This document shows, piece by piece, positions 53,138-60,586 of a stretch of 64,000 bases of DNA. Below the pieces are notes generated by a model, which saw only the letters and a list, made by a program, of their open reading frames with translations, was not told the origin of the DNA and did not search any database. Each line of letters begins with the position of its first letter. Within the stretch, counting starts at the first letter, position 1. Source of the stretch: an uncultured Eubacteriales bacterium (lineage in GTDB: Bacteria; Bacillota; Clostridia; Christensenellales; CAG-138). The stretch spans positions 1 to 64,000 of the forward strand of contig CACWYB010000011.1 of assembly GCA_902765005.1 (NCBI GenBank), in the 5' to 3' direction. Both the position numbers and the translations under genes were made by a program.

Positions 53138-54520
53138 ATGAAGCCCTTTTTGGACAAGGATTTTCTGCTGGAAACCCCTACCGCGCAGCATCTGTTCCAC
53201 GACATCGCGGACAAGATGCCCATCATCGACTACCACTGCCACCTGATCCCCCGGGAGATCTATGAGGACCGGCAGTTTGAGAACATCACCCAGGTTTGGC
53301 TGGGGGGCGACCACTACAAGTGGCGGCTCATGCGCTCCTTCGGCGTGGAGGAGAAGTACATCACCGGCGACGCCTCCGATCGGGAGAAGTTCCAGAAGTG
53401 GGCCGAGACCCTGTCCTTGGCCATCGGCAACCCCCTGTATCACTGGAGCCATCTGGAGCTGCGGCGGTTCTTCGGCTATGAGGGCATCCTCAACGGCGAC
53501 ACGGCCGAGGAAGTGTGGAACCTGTGCAACGAGAAGCTTCGGCAGCCTGATTTCTCCGCCCGGAACCTGATCGTCAAGTCCAACGTGAAGGTGGTCTGCA
53601 CCACGGACGATCCGGCGGACACCCTGGAGTGGCATCAGAAGATCGCCGGGGACAACTTCCCCGTGAAGGTGTTGCCCAGCTTCCGCCCGGACAAGGCCAT
53701 GAACCTGGATAAGCCCGACTATATCGACTATCTTGCCAAGCTGGGCGCGCCCAAGACCTACGCCGAGCTGGTGAAGGCGCTGCAGGAGCGGCTCCGCTTC
53801 TTCGTGTCCATGGGCTGCCGGGTCAGCGACCACGCGGTGGAGTCCGTGCCCTATGCCCCCGCCACCGAGGCGGAGCTGGAAGCCATTTTCTCTAAGCGGC
53901 TCTCCGGCCAGATCCCCACGGCGCTGGAGATCAAGCAGTTTAAGACCGGGCTGCTCCTCATGCTGGGCCGCTGCTACGCCAAGTACGGCATCGCCATGCA
54001 GCTCCATTTCGGCTGCATCCGGGACAACAACCAGTACATCTACCGTCTCCTGGGCCCCGACACCGGCGTGGATTCCATCGGCGATCCCTCTCCATTGAAA
54101 GAGCTGGTAGGCTTCCTCAACGCCCTGGCCGAGACCAACGAGCTGCCCAAGACCATCCTCTACTCCCTGAACCCCACGGAGAACGCGGCCATCGGCACCA
54201 TCATCGGCTGCTTCCAGGGGCCGGAGGCCCGGGGCAAGCTCCAGCACGGCAGCGCCTGGTGGTTCAACGACCATGAGAAGGGCATGCTGGACCAGATGAC
54301 CACCCTGGCTTCAGAGGGGCATCTGGCCACCTTCGTGGGCATGCTGACCGACTCTCGGAGCTTCCTCTCCTATACCCGGCACGAGTACTTCCGCCGGTTG
54401 CTCTGCAATCTCATCGGCGGCTGGGTGGAGAAAGGGGAGTACCCCAACGACGAAAAGGCCCTCAAGACCATCGTGGAGGGCATCTGCTACAACAACGCCA
54501 AGGCGTACTTTGGGTTTTAA
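53138..54520 (+). CDS. uxaC: Glucuronate isomerase
   Basis: A 460-residue amidohydrolase-superfamily isomerase that interconverts D-glucuronate and D-fructuronate (also galacturonate and tagaturonate). The metal motif is IIDYHCHL (His33, His35), followed by the family blocks TTDDPADTLEWHQKIA and MQLHFGCIRDNNQ, and the C-terminal RHEYFRRLLCNLIGGWVEKG. GAAAAGGAG lies upstream, overlapping the end of the LarA-like gene. It is the last gene of the operon, followed by hairpin element copy D, which contains a terminator-like stem. It supplies the fructuronate for UxuB. Confidence 0.96.
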   Translation: MKPFLDKDFLLETPTAQHLFHDIADKMPIIDYHCHLIPREIYEDRQFENITQVWLGGDHYKWRLMRSFGVEEKYITGDASDREKFQKWAETLSLAIGNPLYHWSHLELRRFFGYEGILNGDTAEEVWNLCNEKLRQPDFSARNLIVKSNVKVVCTTDDPADTLEWHQKIAGDNFPVKVLPSFRPDKAMNLDKPDYIDYLAKLGAPKTYAELVKALQERLRFFVSMGCRVSDHAVESVPYAPATEAELEAIFSKRLSGQIPTALEIKQFKTGLLLMLGRCYAKYGIAMQLHFGCIRDNNQYIYRLLGPDTGVDSIGDPSPLKELVGFLNALAETNELPKTILYSLNPTENAAIGTIIGCFQGPEARGKLQHGSAWWFNDHEKGMLDQMTTLASEGHLATFVGMLTDSRSFLSYTRHEYFRRLLCNLIGGWVEKGEYPNDEKALKTIVEGICYNNAKAYFGF

Positions 54521-54533
54521 GGCGGGTTCTTTT

Positions 54534-54667
54534 GCGACTTTTTCTTTTCAGTGAAAAGAAAAAGTCGCCCAAAAAGAAAAGCTCAGGAAATCTAACCTGT
54601 TAGAATTCCTGAGCTTTTTAGTATCCCAAATGTTCTTTTCGGTTCCTTTTCTTTCAAGAAAAGGAAC
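54534..54667. repeat. Composite double-hairpin intergenic element, copy D
   Basis: Left hairpin with a 16-bp stem (54534-54549 with 54553-54568), then CCAAAAAGAAAAG. The central hairpin (54578-54617) has arms AAAGCTCAGGAA and TTCCTGAGCTTT plus an inner TCTAAC/GTTAGA helix, and runs into TTTTT. A right hairpin has a 12-bp stem (54642-54653 with 54656-54667) preceded by TTCTTTTCG. The centre differs from copy A by a matched T-A to C-G exchange, so pairing is kept. It lies between the convergent uxaC and YhcH genes. Confidence 0.75.
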
Positions 54668-54689
54668 AGCCGGCTTATTTCTTCCTCTA

Positions 54690-55142
54690 TTAAACCGGCA
54701 CCTTCACAACGATCTTCTTCACCGCCATGGCCTCGCCGGCCAGGCACCGGGGTTTGTGGGCGTCCTCCGGCGCGAAGATCACGTAGTCTCCGCCCCGCAG
54801 CAGCACCTGCCCGAAGAGGGCCGGGTCCTCATAGAAGGTCACGTCGTTGCCGGCATCGTAGGGCGTCTTCACCTGCAGCCCCTGCCGGGTGCAGGCCCCC
54901 AGCAGCTCCTCTCCCTCCACCAGATACTGGATATCGAAGAACTTTTCGTGGGTCTCAAAGGACAGGGTCTCCGCCGCCATGGTGGTGTAGTGCTGCACAC
55001 TGGCCCGCACACCGTCCCCCAGCTCGATCCACCCCTCGGGCAGCTCGCCCAGATCCTCCCGTCGCAAAAACGCGAAGGCGACCTGAAACTTCTTCGCCGT
55101 CAGATCATATTTATACTCATTTCCAATGCTCCCAAATTCCAT
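54690..55142 (-). CDS. YhcH/YjgK/YiaL family protein (DUF386)
   Basis: A 150-residue cupin-like protein of the YhcH/EbgC family. The core reads SFETHEKFFDIQYLVEGEEL (with the conserved His and Asp that would bind a metal) and later DVTFYEDPALFGQVLLRGGD and IFAPEDAHKPRCL. Family members occur with sialic acid, uronate and beta-galactoside genes and are thought to act as sugar anomerases or epimerases. Its position opposite the hexuronate operon fits such a helper role. It begins 68 bases after the end of the MFS gene on the same strand. Confidence 0.9.
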   Translation of the reverse strand: MEFGSIGNEYKYDLTAKKFQVAFAFLRREDLGELPEGWIELGDGVRASVQHYTTMAAETLSFETHEKFFDIQYLVEGEELLGACTRQGLQVKTPYDAGNDVTFYEDPALFGQVLLRGGDYVIFAPEDAHKPRCLAGEAMAVKKIVVKVPV

Positions 55143-55210
55143 GGCCTTTCACTCCATTTCTATAGTTTTTTGCGATAATGTAGGATTTCTCAGATAACGC
55201 ACCGCGCGGG

Positions 55211-56380
55211 TCAACGGGGTCGCACCTCATTGCTCCTGGGCGAAGGGAACAGCATGGCTATGGCGGACGCAAGATAGAAGAGTAAGCCCACCAAGAAGGA
55301 GAAGCGCTCATACTCACTGCCGGCCAGATGCCGCAGCAGGCTCAGGATAAAGGCGGAGCCAAAGCTGCCGATGGAGGAAATAATGTGATACAGTGAAAGA
55401 GAGGCCGCCCGCAACTCCGGCTTTAGCGGCACGCCCAAATAGTAGGTGAACGTGGGGTTCAACAGCCCGTATCCCATGCCGAAAACAGCGGCGGAACACA
55501 GGAGCCCGAGGGCGCTTTTGCTCAGGATCAAGAGCAGATACCCGGCGGCGCAGAACCCAAAGCCGACGGTGAAGGTCCGCTTGGAGCAAGCCCGATGGAT
55601 GCGATAGAACAGATATCCGCCCATCACACCGGTGCCGGTGCAGATGGAAAGAATGATGGCGGTCATGGTGGCGCTGCCAAACTGGTTGCGTAGCACGATC
55701 CCGGACATCTCCGTGACGAAGGGATAGAAGAACACCATGTGGGCCGCATAAAACAGGCTCCAGCCCACCACATGCCAGGTGAACACTTGCCTGAGGTCCA
55801 GGCGCTTTTTGTCTGCGTCCGAGAGCCTGTCCGGCTCCGGCAGCAGAAGCAGCACAATAATCAGCACGGGAAGCACCGCCAGATACGCCAGGAAGGGCAT
55901 CCGCCAGCTGTAGCTGCACAGATACCCGCCCAGGAGCTGGAAGATGACGGCGCCGATGTTGGTGGACATGGCGTTGCGCCCCAGCTGGCGGGGCACATCG
56001 TCACCGGAAAAAAGGGACAGGACCAAGGTGTTGATGATGGGAGCAACAAGTCCCGTGCCAATACCCAGCACGGCCCGTCCCACCAGGATCTGCCCCACGC
56101 TCTTCGCAAAGACAGGCAGAATCCCTCCCAGGAAGGTGATGACAAGCCCAAGTGCGGTCAGTGTCCGAAACCGAACCTTCCGTCCGACGATCATACCGGA
56201 TAGGATGGTGCAGGGAACGGCCGTCAGGCTGGAAAGGGTGGCGATGGACGCGATGGCTGTGGAAGGCGCTTCCGGAAAGTTGCGGGAGATCGTGGCCAGG
56301 GCAGGGGAGGTGGCGGAAGCGGCCAGGTTGATGAAGGACATGGCCAGGATCGCTAAGATGGCTTTTAGCTTTTTGTTCAT
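55211..56380 (-). CDS. MFS transporter
   Basis: A 389-residue membrane protein with twelve hydrophobic segments. The first helix is LKAILAILAMSFINLAASAT, and the conserved loop between helices 2 and 3 reads GMIVGRKVRFRTLTALGLV, as in the drug/sugar-efflux MFS_1 group. Helix 4-5 has LVGRAVLGIGTGLVAPIINT. The substrate is unknown. The ATG at 56380 has GAGGTAAGC before it, which belongs to the end of an ABC-ATPase remnant lying directly upstream; so the gene seems to have been joined to an older peptide-transport operon. Confidence 0.87.
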   Translation of the reverse strand: MNKKLKAILAILAMSFINLAASATSPALATISRNFPEAPSTAIASIATLSSLTAVPCTILSGMIVGRKVRFRTLTALGLVITFLGGILPVFAKSVGQILVGRAVLGIGTGLVAPIINTLVLSLFSGDDVPRQLGRNAMSTNIGAVIFQLLGGYLCSYSWRMPFLAYLAVLPVLIIVLLLLPEPDRLSDADKKRLDLRQVFTWHVVGWSLFYAAHMVFFYPFVTEMSGIVLRNQFGSATMTAIILSICTGTGVMGGYLFYRIHRACSKRTFTVGFGFCAAGYLLLILSKSALGLLCSAAVFGMGYGLLNPTFTYYLGVPLKPELRAASLSLYHIISSIGSFGSAFILSLLRHLAGSEYERFSFLVGLLFYLASAIAMLFPSPRSNEVRPR

Positions 56381-56383
56381 TGC

Positions 56384-56693
56384 TTACCTCGGATCGGCTT
56401 TCTGTATGCTCAGATTGTGGCAAGCCGCCTCATGGTCGCCATAGGCCACCCGCAGCTCCGGCGTCTTTTCCCTTTCGACGGAAAGCTCGATCCGTTTGCG
56501 GGGTTTCTCCAATTAGTATCTCTTGACATTGCTGCTGTAGAAGGGAGTTCATTCCACGGCGCACTGGTTGGAAACGAAGGACATGCCGCAATCCGGGTTC
56601 TTGGAGACGGATGACGACAGTCAGATCATCGACCTTCTCGAAGGAATCCACATCATCCGGAGCGTTCCGGGTGAGCCAACGATGGCTGGCGTC
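56384..56693 (-). pseudogene. Remnants of a peptide ABC transporter (substrate-binding and ATPase fragments)
   Basis: The gap between the cyclase and the MFS gene translates on the minus strand, in broken frames, into two recognisable scraps. Near 56600-56693: RWLTRNAPDDVDSFEKVDDL followed by TVVIRLQEP, typical of family-5 peptide-binding proteins, with NPDCGMSFVSNQCAVE in a shifted frame after it. Near 56384-56460: EKTPELRVAYGDHEAACHNL followed by SIQKADPR and a stop, the C-terminal pattern of oligopeptide transporter ATPases (H..aCh). The material between a binding protein and the last ATPase of a dpp/opp operon is gone, leaving a deletion scar. Confidence 0.65.
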
Positions 56694-57434
56694 TTATTTG
56701 TCGAAACCGGGCAGACCCTCGATGGCGTAGACGCGAACGGGGCAGGAATCGAGGCCGATGATGGGGAGCGGCGCGTAGCTGATGAAGAAGGTGTCGGTCT
56801 TGAGCAAATCAAGGTTTTGCAGCACCTCCAGGAACAGGCAGTTCTGGGCCATGAGGATGTCGTGGAAGGGCTTCACGTTCTCGTTGGAATCCTCGATGGA
56901 CACCCCGTCGCCGAAGCCCACGCACTTGGCGCCCCGGGCGGCCAGCCATTTGGCGGAATCCTCGCCCACCAGTAGCCGGTGATCGTCGGGCCCGTTGGTG
57001 GCGGGGGTGAAGGGGGGGAGCTTGTGGGGGCTGTCCAGGATCACCGTGTCTCCGGGCTGCATCCTGTCGCCAATGGCCTTCTCCAGATCCTCGCCGGTGA
57101 TCTGGTGATTTTCCGGCAGGTCCAGCGTCACATAGATACCCCGGCCCATGAAGTTGGTGAGGGGCAGCTCCGCCACACTGGGCCAATCCTCGCTGTGGTG
57201 ATAGGGGCATTCGCAGTGGGTGCCCAGATGGCTGGTCAGGTCCATGATGGTGTGGAAATCCGGGATGGATCCGCCGGTGTTGAACCGCCACAGGCGGCAG
57301 CGACGGCTCTCGGTCCTGGGATCCAGGACCTTGGTGAGATCCACAATGTGAAGGTTCCCCATGGTGTATTCCTTGGGGGGCATCTGCTCAGGGACCCGCT
57401 GGGGGTTGCCCGCGACCCAGTTGTAATCCGACAT
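56694..57434 (-). CDS. Cyclase family protein (kynurenine formamidase-like)
   Basis: A 246-residue metal-dependent hydrolase of the cyclase family (PF04199). The signature HxGTHxDxPxH appears as HLGTHCECPYHH, with Glu in place of the usual Asp. VDLTKVLDPRT near the N-terminus and VGFGDGVSIED later are also typical. Family members open cyclic amides or imides or formyl-kynurenine. The start at 57434 follows CAAAGGAG. It is downstream of the ketopantoate-reductase-like gene by 43 bases, so the two are probably cotranscribed and belong to the catabolic group around 58.5 kb. Confidence 0.87.
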   Translation of the reverse strand: MSDYNWVAGNPQRVPEQMPPKEYTMGNLHIVDLTKVLDPRTESRRCRLWRFNTGGSIPDFHTIMDLTSHLGTHCECPYHHSEDWPSVAELPLTNFMGRGIYVTLDLPENHQITGEDLEKAIGDRMQPGDTVILDSPHKLPPFTPATNGPDDHRLLVGEDSAKWLAARGAKCVGFGDGVSIEDSNENVKPFHDILMAQNCLFLEVLQNLDLLKTDTFFISYAPLPIIGLDSCPVRVYAIEGLPGFDK

Positions 57435-57477
57435 GTTTTTTCTCCTTTGTAACTCTTTCAAACGATTCTGGGAAAAA

Positions 57478-58398
57478 TCACGCCCGGGGACGGCGTTCCA
57501 GGGCGTGAATAAGGGATACGATCATTTCATGGCAGGGCACGGACACGCCCAGCTGGCGGGAGGCCTCCACCACGCTGCCGGAGATGGTGTCCACCTCGGA
57601 GCGCCGGCCGTCCCGAATGTCCGCATAGATGGAAGTGTAACCGTTGGGGGCGTTCTTGCACACGGTCTCCACGCCGGCGATGACATCCGCTTCCTCAAAC
57701 CGGGCGAAGCCCTCGGCGTTGGCCACGGCCACGGCCTCTTTGCACAGCTTCACCATGAGCTCGTGGGCGGCGGGGTCGCTGTAGATGAAGCCCAAAGGCA
57801 CCTGCAGCACCGCCGTCAGGGAGCTGGCGGCCGTGTTGGTGAAAAGCTTGGTCCAGATCTGTTTTTTCACTTCATTGCTGGTGACGCATTCGAACCCACA
57901 GGCGGTGAGGTTTTCGGCAATGGCCTGCAAAACCTCGCTGCCGCCGCCGGGCAGGCCGATGCTGGTCAGGCCGGCGCCGCCGTGGTTTACGTGGCCGTTT
58001 TCAATGATGGAGCTGTTGTGCTGGGTGGAACCGATGATGATGTGCTTTTCGTCCGTAAAGGGCAGGAGCCTGGCCTCGTGACCGGCCCCGTTCTGCAGGG
58101 TCATAAGATAGGTATTCTTGCCGATCAGGCCTCGATTGCTGCTGAGGGCGTCCTGGGTGAACATGGCTTTCACGAACACGATGACCAGGTCCATCTGGCC
58201 CAGGCCGTCGGTCTTGCTCACGGCCTTGGGGAAGAAGCGGCCGTCGCTTCCGTCCTTCTCCCGGATGAGCACGCCGGACTCGTTGATCTGCCGCACTCGG
58301 TCCTCGTTTACTTCCACCAGGAACACATCGTTTCGCCGGGACAAGTACCCGCCGAACAGCATGCCCATGGCGCCCGCGCCCAACACCGCAATCTTCAT
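57478..58398 (-). CDS. Ketopantoate reductase family protein
   Basis: A 306-residue NAD(P)H-dependent 2-keto acid or beta-hydroxyacid reductase of the ApbA/PanE family. The Rossmann loop is VLGAGAMGMLFGGYLSRRND, the middle contains HGGAGLTSIGLPGG, and the catalytic Lys-Asn region reads QIWTKLFTNTAASSLTAVLQ. AGGAGG lies 8 bases upstream of ATG 58398. The start was placed at the Rossmann motif. Because pan genes are absent and the gene is divergent to a lyase-amidohydrolase-transporter operon, the substrate is more likely a catabolic oxo-acid than ketopantoate. Confidence 0.87.
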   Translation of the reverse strand: MKIAVLGAGAMGMLFGGYLSRRNDVFLVEVNEDRVRQINESGVLIREKDGSDGRFFPKAVSKTDGLGQMDLVIVFVKAMFTQDALSSNRGLIGKNTYLMTLQNGAGHEARLLPFTDEKHIIIGSTQHNSSIIENGHVNHGGAGLTSIGLPGGGSEVLQAIAENLTACGFECVTSNEVKKQIWTKLFTNTAASSLTAVLQVPLGFIYSDPAAHELMVKLCKEAVAVANAEGFARFEEADVIAGVETVCKNAPNGYTSIYADIRDGRRSEVDTISGSVVEASRQLGVSVPCHEMIVSLIHALERRPRA

Positions 58399-58452
58399 GT
58401 TTGCTGGCCTCCTGTGTTTCTTATCTCTCTTCAAAGTGAGATGGGGTCCGCA

Positions 58453-58466
58453 TGCAATCGTTTTCA
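58453..58466. promoter_or_regulatory. LacI-type / cre-like operator 1
   Basis: TGCAATCGTTTTCA matches the cre consensus TGWAANCGNTNWCA at all but the third position. It lies in the divergent intergenic region 58399-58743, about 55 bases upstream of the minus-strand start, where it could control the ketopantoate-reductase-like gene. Confidence 0.5.
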
Positions 58467-58614
58467 TTCTTAATTATGGGGCATGGAAAACAATTTTGCA
58501 AGTCTTTTTTTGCAAAAAGGAGAACAAAATGGAGATCATACTCTTTTGATCCTGGATAATGCGGGATAAAACTAACAGCTTTTGGGAGGAGTTTGTTACA
58601 TCCTGAAAAAAAGC

Positions 58615-58643
58615 TTGATATTTTCACTTCCATGTGGTAAGAT
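58615..58643 (+). promoter_or_regulatory. Sigma-A promoter of the lyase-amidohydrolase-ABC operon
   Basis: TTGATA (58615-58620), 17-base spacer, TAAGAT (58638-58643), about 100 bases before ATG 58744. An operator-like site begins 12 bases after the -10 box. Confidence 0.65.
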
Positions 58644-58654
58644 CTCTACAACCG

Positions 58655-58668
58655 AGAAATCGATTGCA
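58655..58668. promoter_or_regulatory. LacI-type / cre-like operator 2
   Basis: Read on the minus strand, TGCAATCGATTTCT shares TGCAATCG and TTTC with operator 1 (58453-58466), in opposite orientation. It covers the expected start region of the plus-strand transcript, a position suited to repression. Confidence 0.45.
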
Positions 58669-58743
58669 TTTTTCTTTTCGGGCTATATCCAACAGACCCC
58701 AGAGCGAGACGAGCCATCATTTGTTTTGAAGAGGTAAAAGCGT

Positions 58744-59628
58744 ATGCCCGCGATCAAAAGCGTTCCGGAACTGATTGAACAAGAGAAGCACTGTCTGATG
58801 GTGCCCTGTGTGTATGATTGCGCCTCTGCGCGGGCGGCGGAGCTGGCCGGGTATAAGGCCATTCTGCTCAGCGGCGGTGAGGTAGGGGAGGTTCTGGGCG
58901 GCATCAGCGAGGATGAGATGTCCGAGGAGGAACTCTTCTTTGTTGCATCCCATATCTGCGCCTTTTCCCCTTTGCCGCTGATCATCGATTGCGGCTGCTT
59001 TTCATCGGCACCTGTATCCGTCCATCGCTGGGCGGAGAAGTTTGCCAAGGCCGGCGCCATGGCGCTTTTGATCGAGGACGAAGATGACCTGGACCGGGAG
59101 GCCTTCCTGGCTATGGTTCGCGCGGCGCTGCATGCCTGCCGCGGCACTCGCTGCGTGGTCATTGCCCGTTCCAACCGCCCGTTGAATACACCGGAGCAAA
59201 TCGAGTATGTGGCGAACATGCTGAACGAAGCCGTGGATCTTGGCGCCTACATGACCATGGCCTGCGGGCTGCACAGCATGGATCAGGCCAGAGCCATCGC
59301 CCAAAAGGTGAAGGGCCCCAAATTCTATCCCGATCAGAATTCACATAACGGCGTGGCCGAAGTGGTAAACGAAGAGATCTACGCCATAGGCTATCCCATG
59401 ATCTCCTTCCATTATATGCTTAAGATCGCCATGGCCGGCATGGTGGAGTACGGCATCAAAGATCTGGAGGCCGGCAACAACATTCCTTCCAATGAGGTGA
59501 AGCTTATCAATGGATACGCCGGGCACAGCGCCCTGCCGCTGTTCGACTATCAGGCCAAGTTCGATCGCCAGGCAGAGTACACCGGCGTCCGCCGGATCTT
59601 CCGGGTACCGGGCGACAGGGTCGACTGA
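58744..59628 (+). CDS. PEP mutase / isocitrate lyase superfamily protein, atypical
   Basis: A 294-residue TIM-barrel protein of the PEP mutase/methylisocitrate lyase superfamily. Visible family features are MVPCVYDCASARAAELAGYK, ILLSGGEVGE, and the metal-binding acidic stretch AMALLIEDEDD. The flexible-loop motif KKCGH that marks isocitrate and methylisocitrate lyases is missing: after the IEDE block the chain goes straight on to DLDREAFLAM. So it is probably not a methylisocitrate lyase, but another C-C or C-P acting member (oxaloacetate decarboxylase or dimethylmalate-lyase-like). AAGAGGT precedes the ATG. It heads the operon with an amidohydrolase and an ABC importer. Confidence 0.8.
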   Translation: MPAIKSVPELIEQEKHCLMVPCVYDCASARAAELAGYKAILLSGGEVGEVLGGISEDEMSEEELFFVASHICAFSPLPLIIDCGCFSSAPVSVHRWAEKFAKAGAMALLIEDEDDLDREAFLAMVRAALHACRGTRCVVIARSNRPLNTPEQIEYVANMLNEAVDLGAYMTMACGLHSMDQARAIAQKVKGPKFYPDQNSHNGVAEVVNEEIYAIGYPMISFHYMLKIAMAGMVEYGIKDLEAGNNIPSNEVKLINGYAGHSALPLFDYQAKFDRQAEYTGVRRIFRVPGDRVD

Positions 59629-59637
59629 GGAGGACAT

Positions 59638-60564
59638 ATGAGAAAGATTATCGATGGTCATGTGCACATTTCCCGGTTTCATCCCCTGCCCTGGACCGAT
59701 CCGCTGACCGGAAACACGCGCTTGGAGCGGGGCATGCTGATCGGCGGAAACGGAGTGCCCAGAAGGTCACTGCCTTCCTTCTTCGTTGACTCCTGCTACC
59801 CGGTGGAGTCCCTGATCGCCACATTGGACGAGAACGGGGTGGAGAAAGCAGCCATCATGGCGCACCTGGATTCGGAGATCTGCGAAACAGCCCTGGAAGC
59901 CCAGACCAAATATCCTGAAAGGCTGGCTGCGGCCATCTCCCTTGCCCCCAAGGCAGAGAGTGCGGAGCAGCTGAAGTATTGGAATGACCAGGGCATCCAC
60001 CTGCTCAAATTTGAAATGCGCGGTATGGAGGAAACTTTCCCCGGGACCACGGTGGAAACGCAGGAGCTGGCTGCCATGATCGACGTGGCGGACCAGCGGG
60101 GCATGACTTTGACCATCGACCCCAGTCCGGCTTCCTTCCCCTGCTATCGGCCGGACTGCATGGCCCGCATGATTGCTAAGCACCCCGACCTGAAGGTGGT
60201 CATCTGCCATCTGGGCTTGCCCTACAAGGGCATTGAGCGGGATGAGGACGTGTTCACCAAGTGGAAGTCCATGGTCCTGCTGGCCAAGAACCCCAATGTA
60301 TATCTGGATGTAACGGCCATCCCGGATTTGTTCGTAGAGGAAAATTTCCCCTATCCGTCCGCTATGGATCTGTTCCGGTTCGTCTTTGAGCAGGTCGGCC
60401 CCAAGAAATTCATTTGGGGCACAGACATCCCCGGCACCTTCCGCAACGCCACATACTATCAGATGATTCAGGCTTTTGAGCGGGTGCCGTTCCTGAGTGA
60501 GTCGGATAAGGACGACTTGTTCTACAACAACGCAAACCAAGTTTACTTCGGGTTTCCGAGGTAA
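59638..60564 (+). CDS. Amidohydrolase family protein (amidohydrolase_2)
   Basis: A 308-residue TIM-barrel metal enzyme of the PF04909 group, which includes ACMSD-type decarboxylases, lactonases and gamma-resorcylate decarboxylase. Metal ligands are His8 and His10 (IIDGHVHIS), His191 (VVICHLGLP) and Asp263 (WGTDIPG). It has no signal peptide. It follows the lyase gene by 9 bases with TGAGGAGG before ATG and precedes a solute-binding protein gene. Together they suggest breakdown of an imported carboxylic or aromatic acid; the reaction cannot be named from sequence. Confidence 0.87.
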   Translation: MRKIIDGHVHISRFHPLPWTDPLTGNTRLERGMLIGGNGVPRRSLPSFFVDSCYPVESLIATLDENGVEKAAIMAHLDSEICETALEAQTKYPERLAAAISLAPKAESAEQLKYWNDQGIHLLKFEMRGMEETFPGTTVETQELAAMIDVADQRGMTLTIDPSPASFPCYRPDCMARMIAKHPDLKVVICHLGLPYKGIERDEDVFTKWKSMVLLAKNPNVYLDVTAIPDLFVEENFPYPSAMDLFRFVFEQVGPKKFIWGTDIPGTFRNATYYQMIQAFERVPFLSESDKDDLFYNNANQVYFGFPR

Positions 60565-60586
60565 AGAATAAAAAGGAGGAAAGAAA

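Noticed and set aside
50360..54274. Open frame of 1304 codons on the minus strand opposite gnd, the LarA-like gene and uxaC
   Set aside because: Shadow frame produced by codon usage of the plus-strand genes; it crosses three gene boundaries and has no coherent domains.
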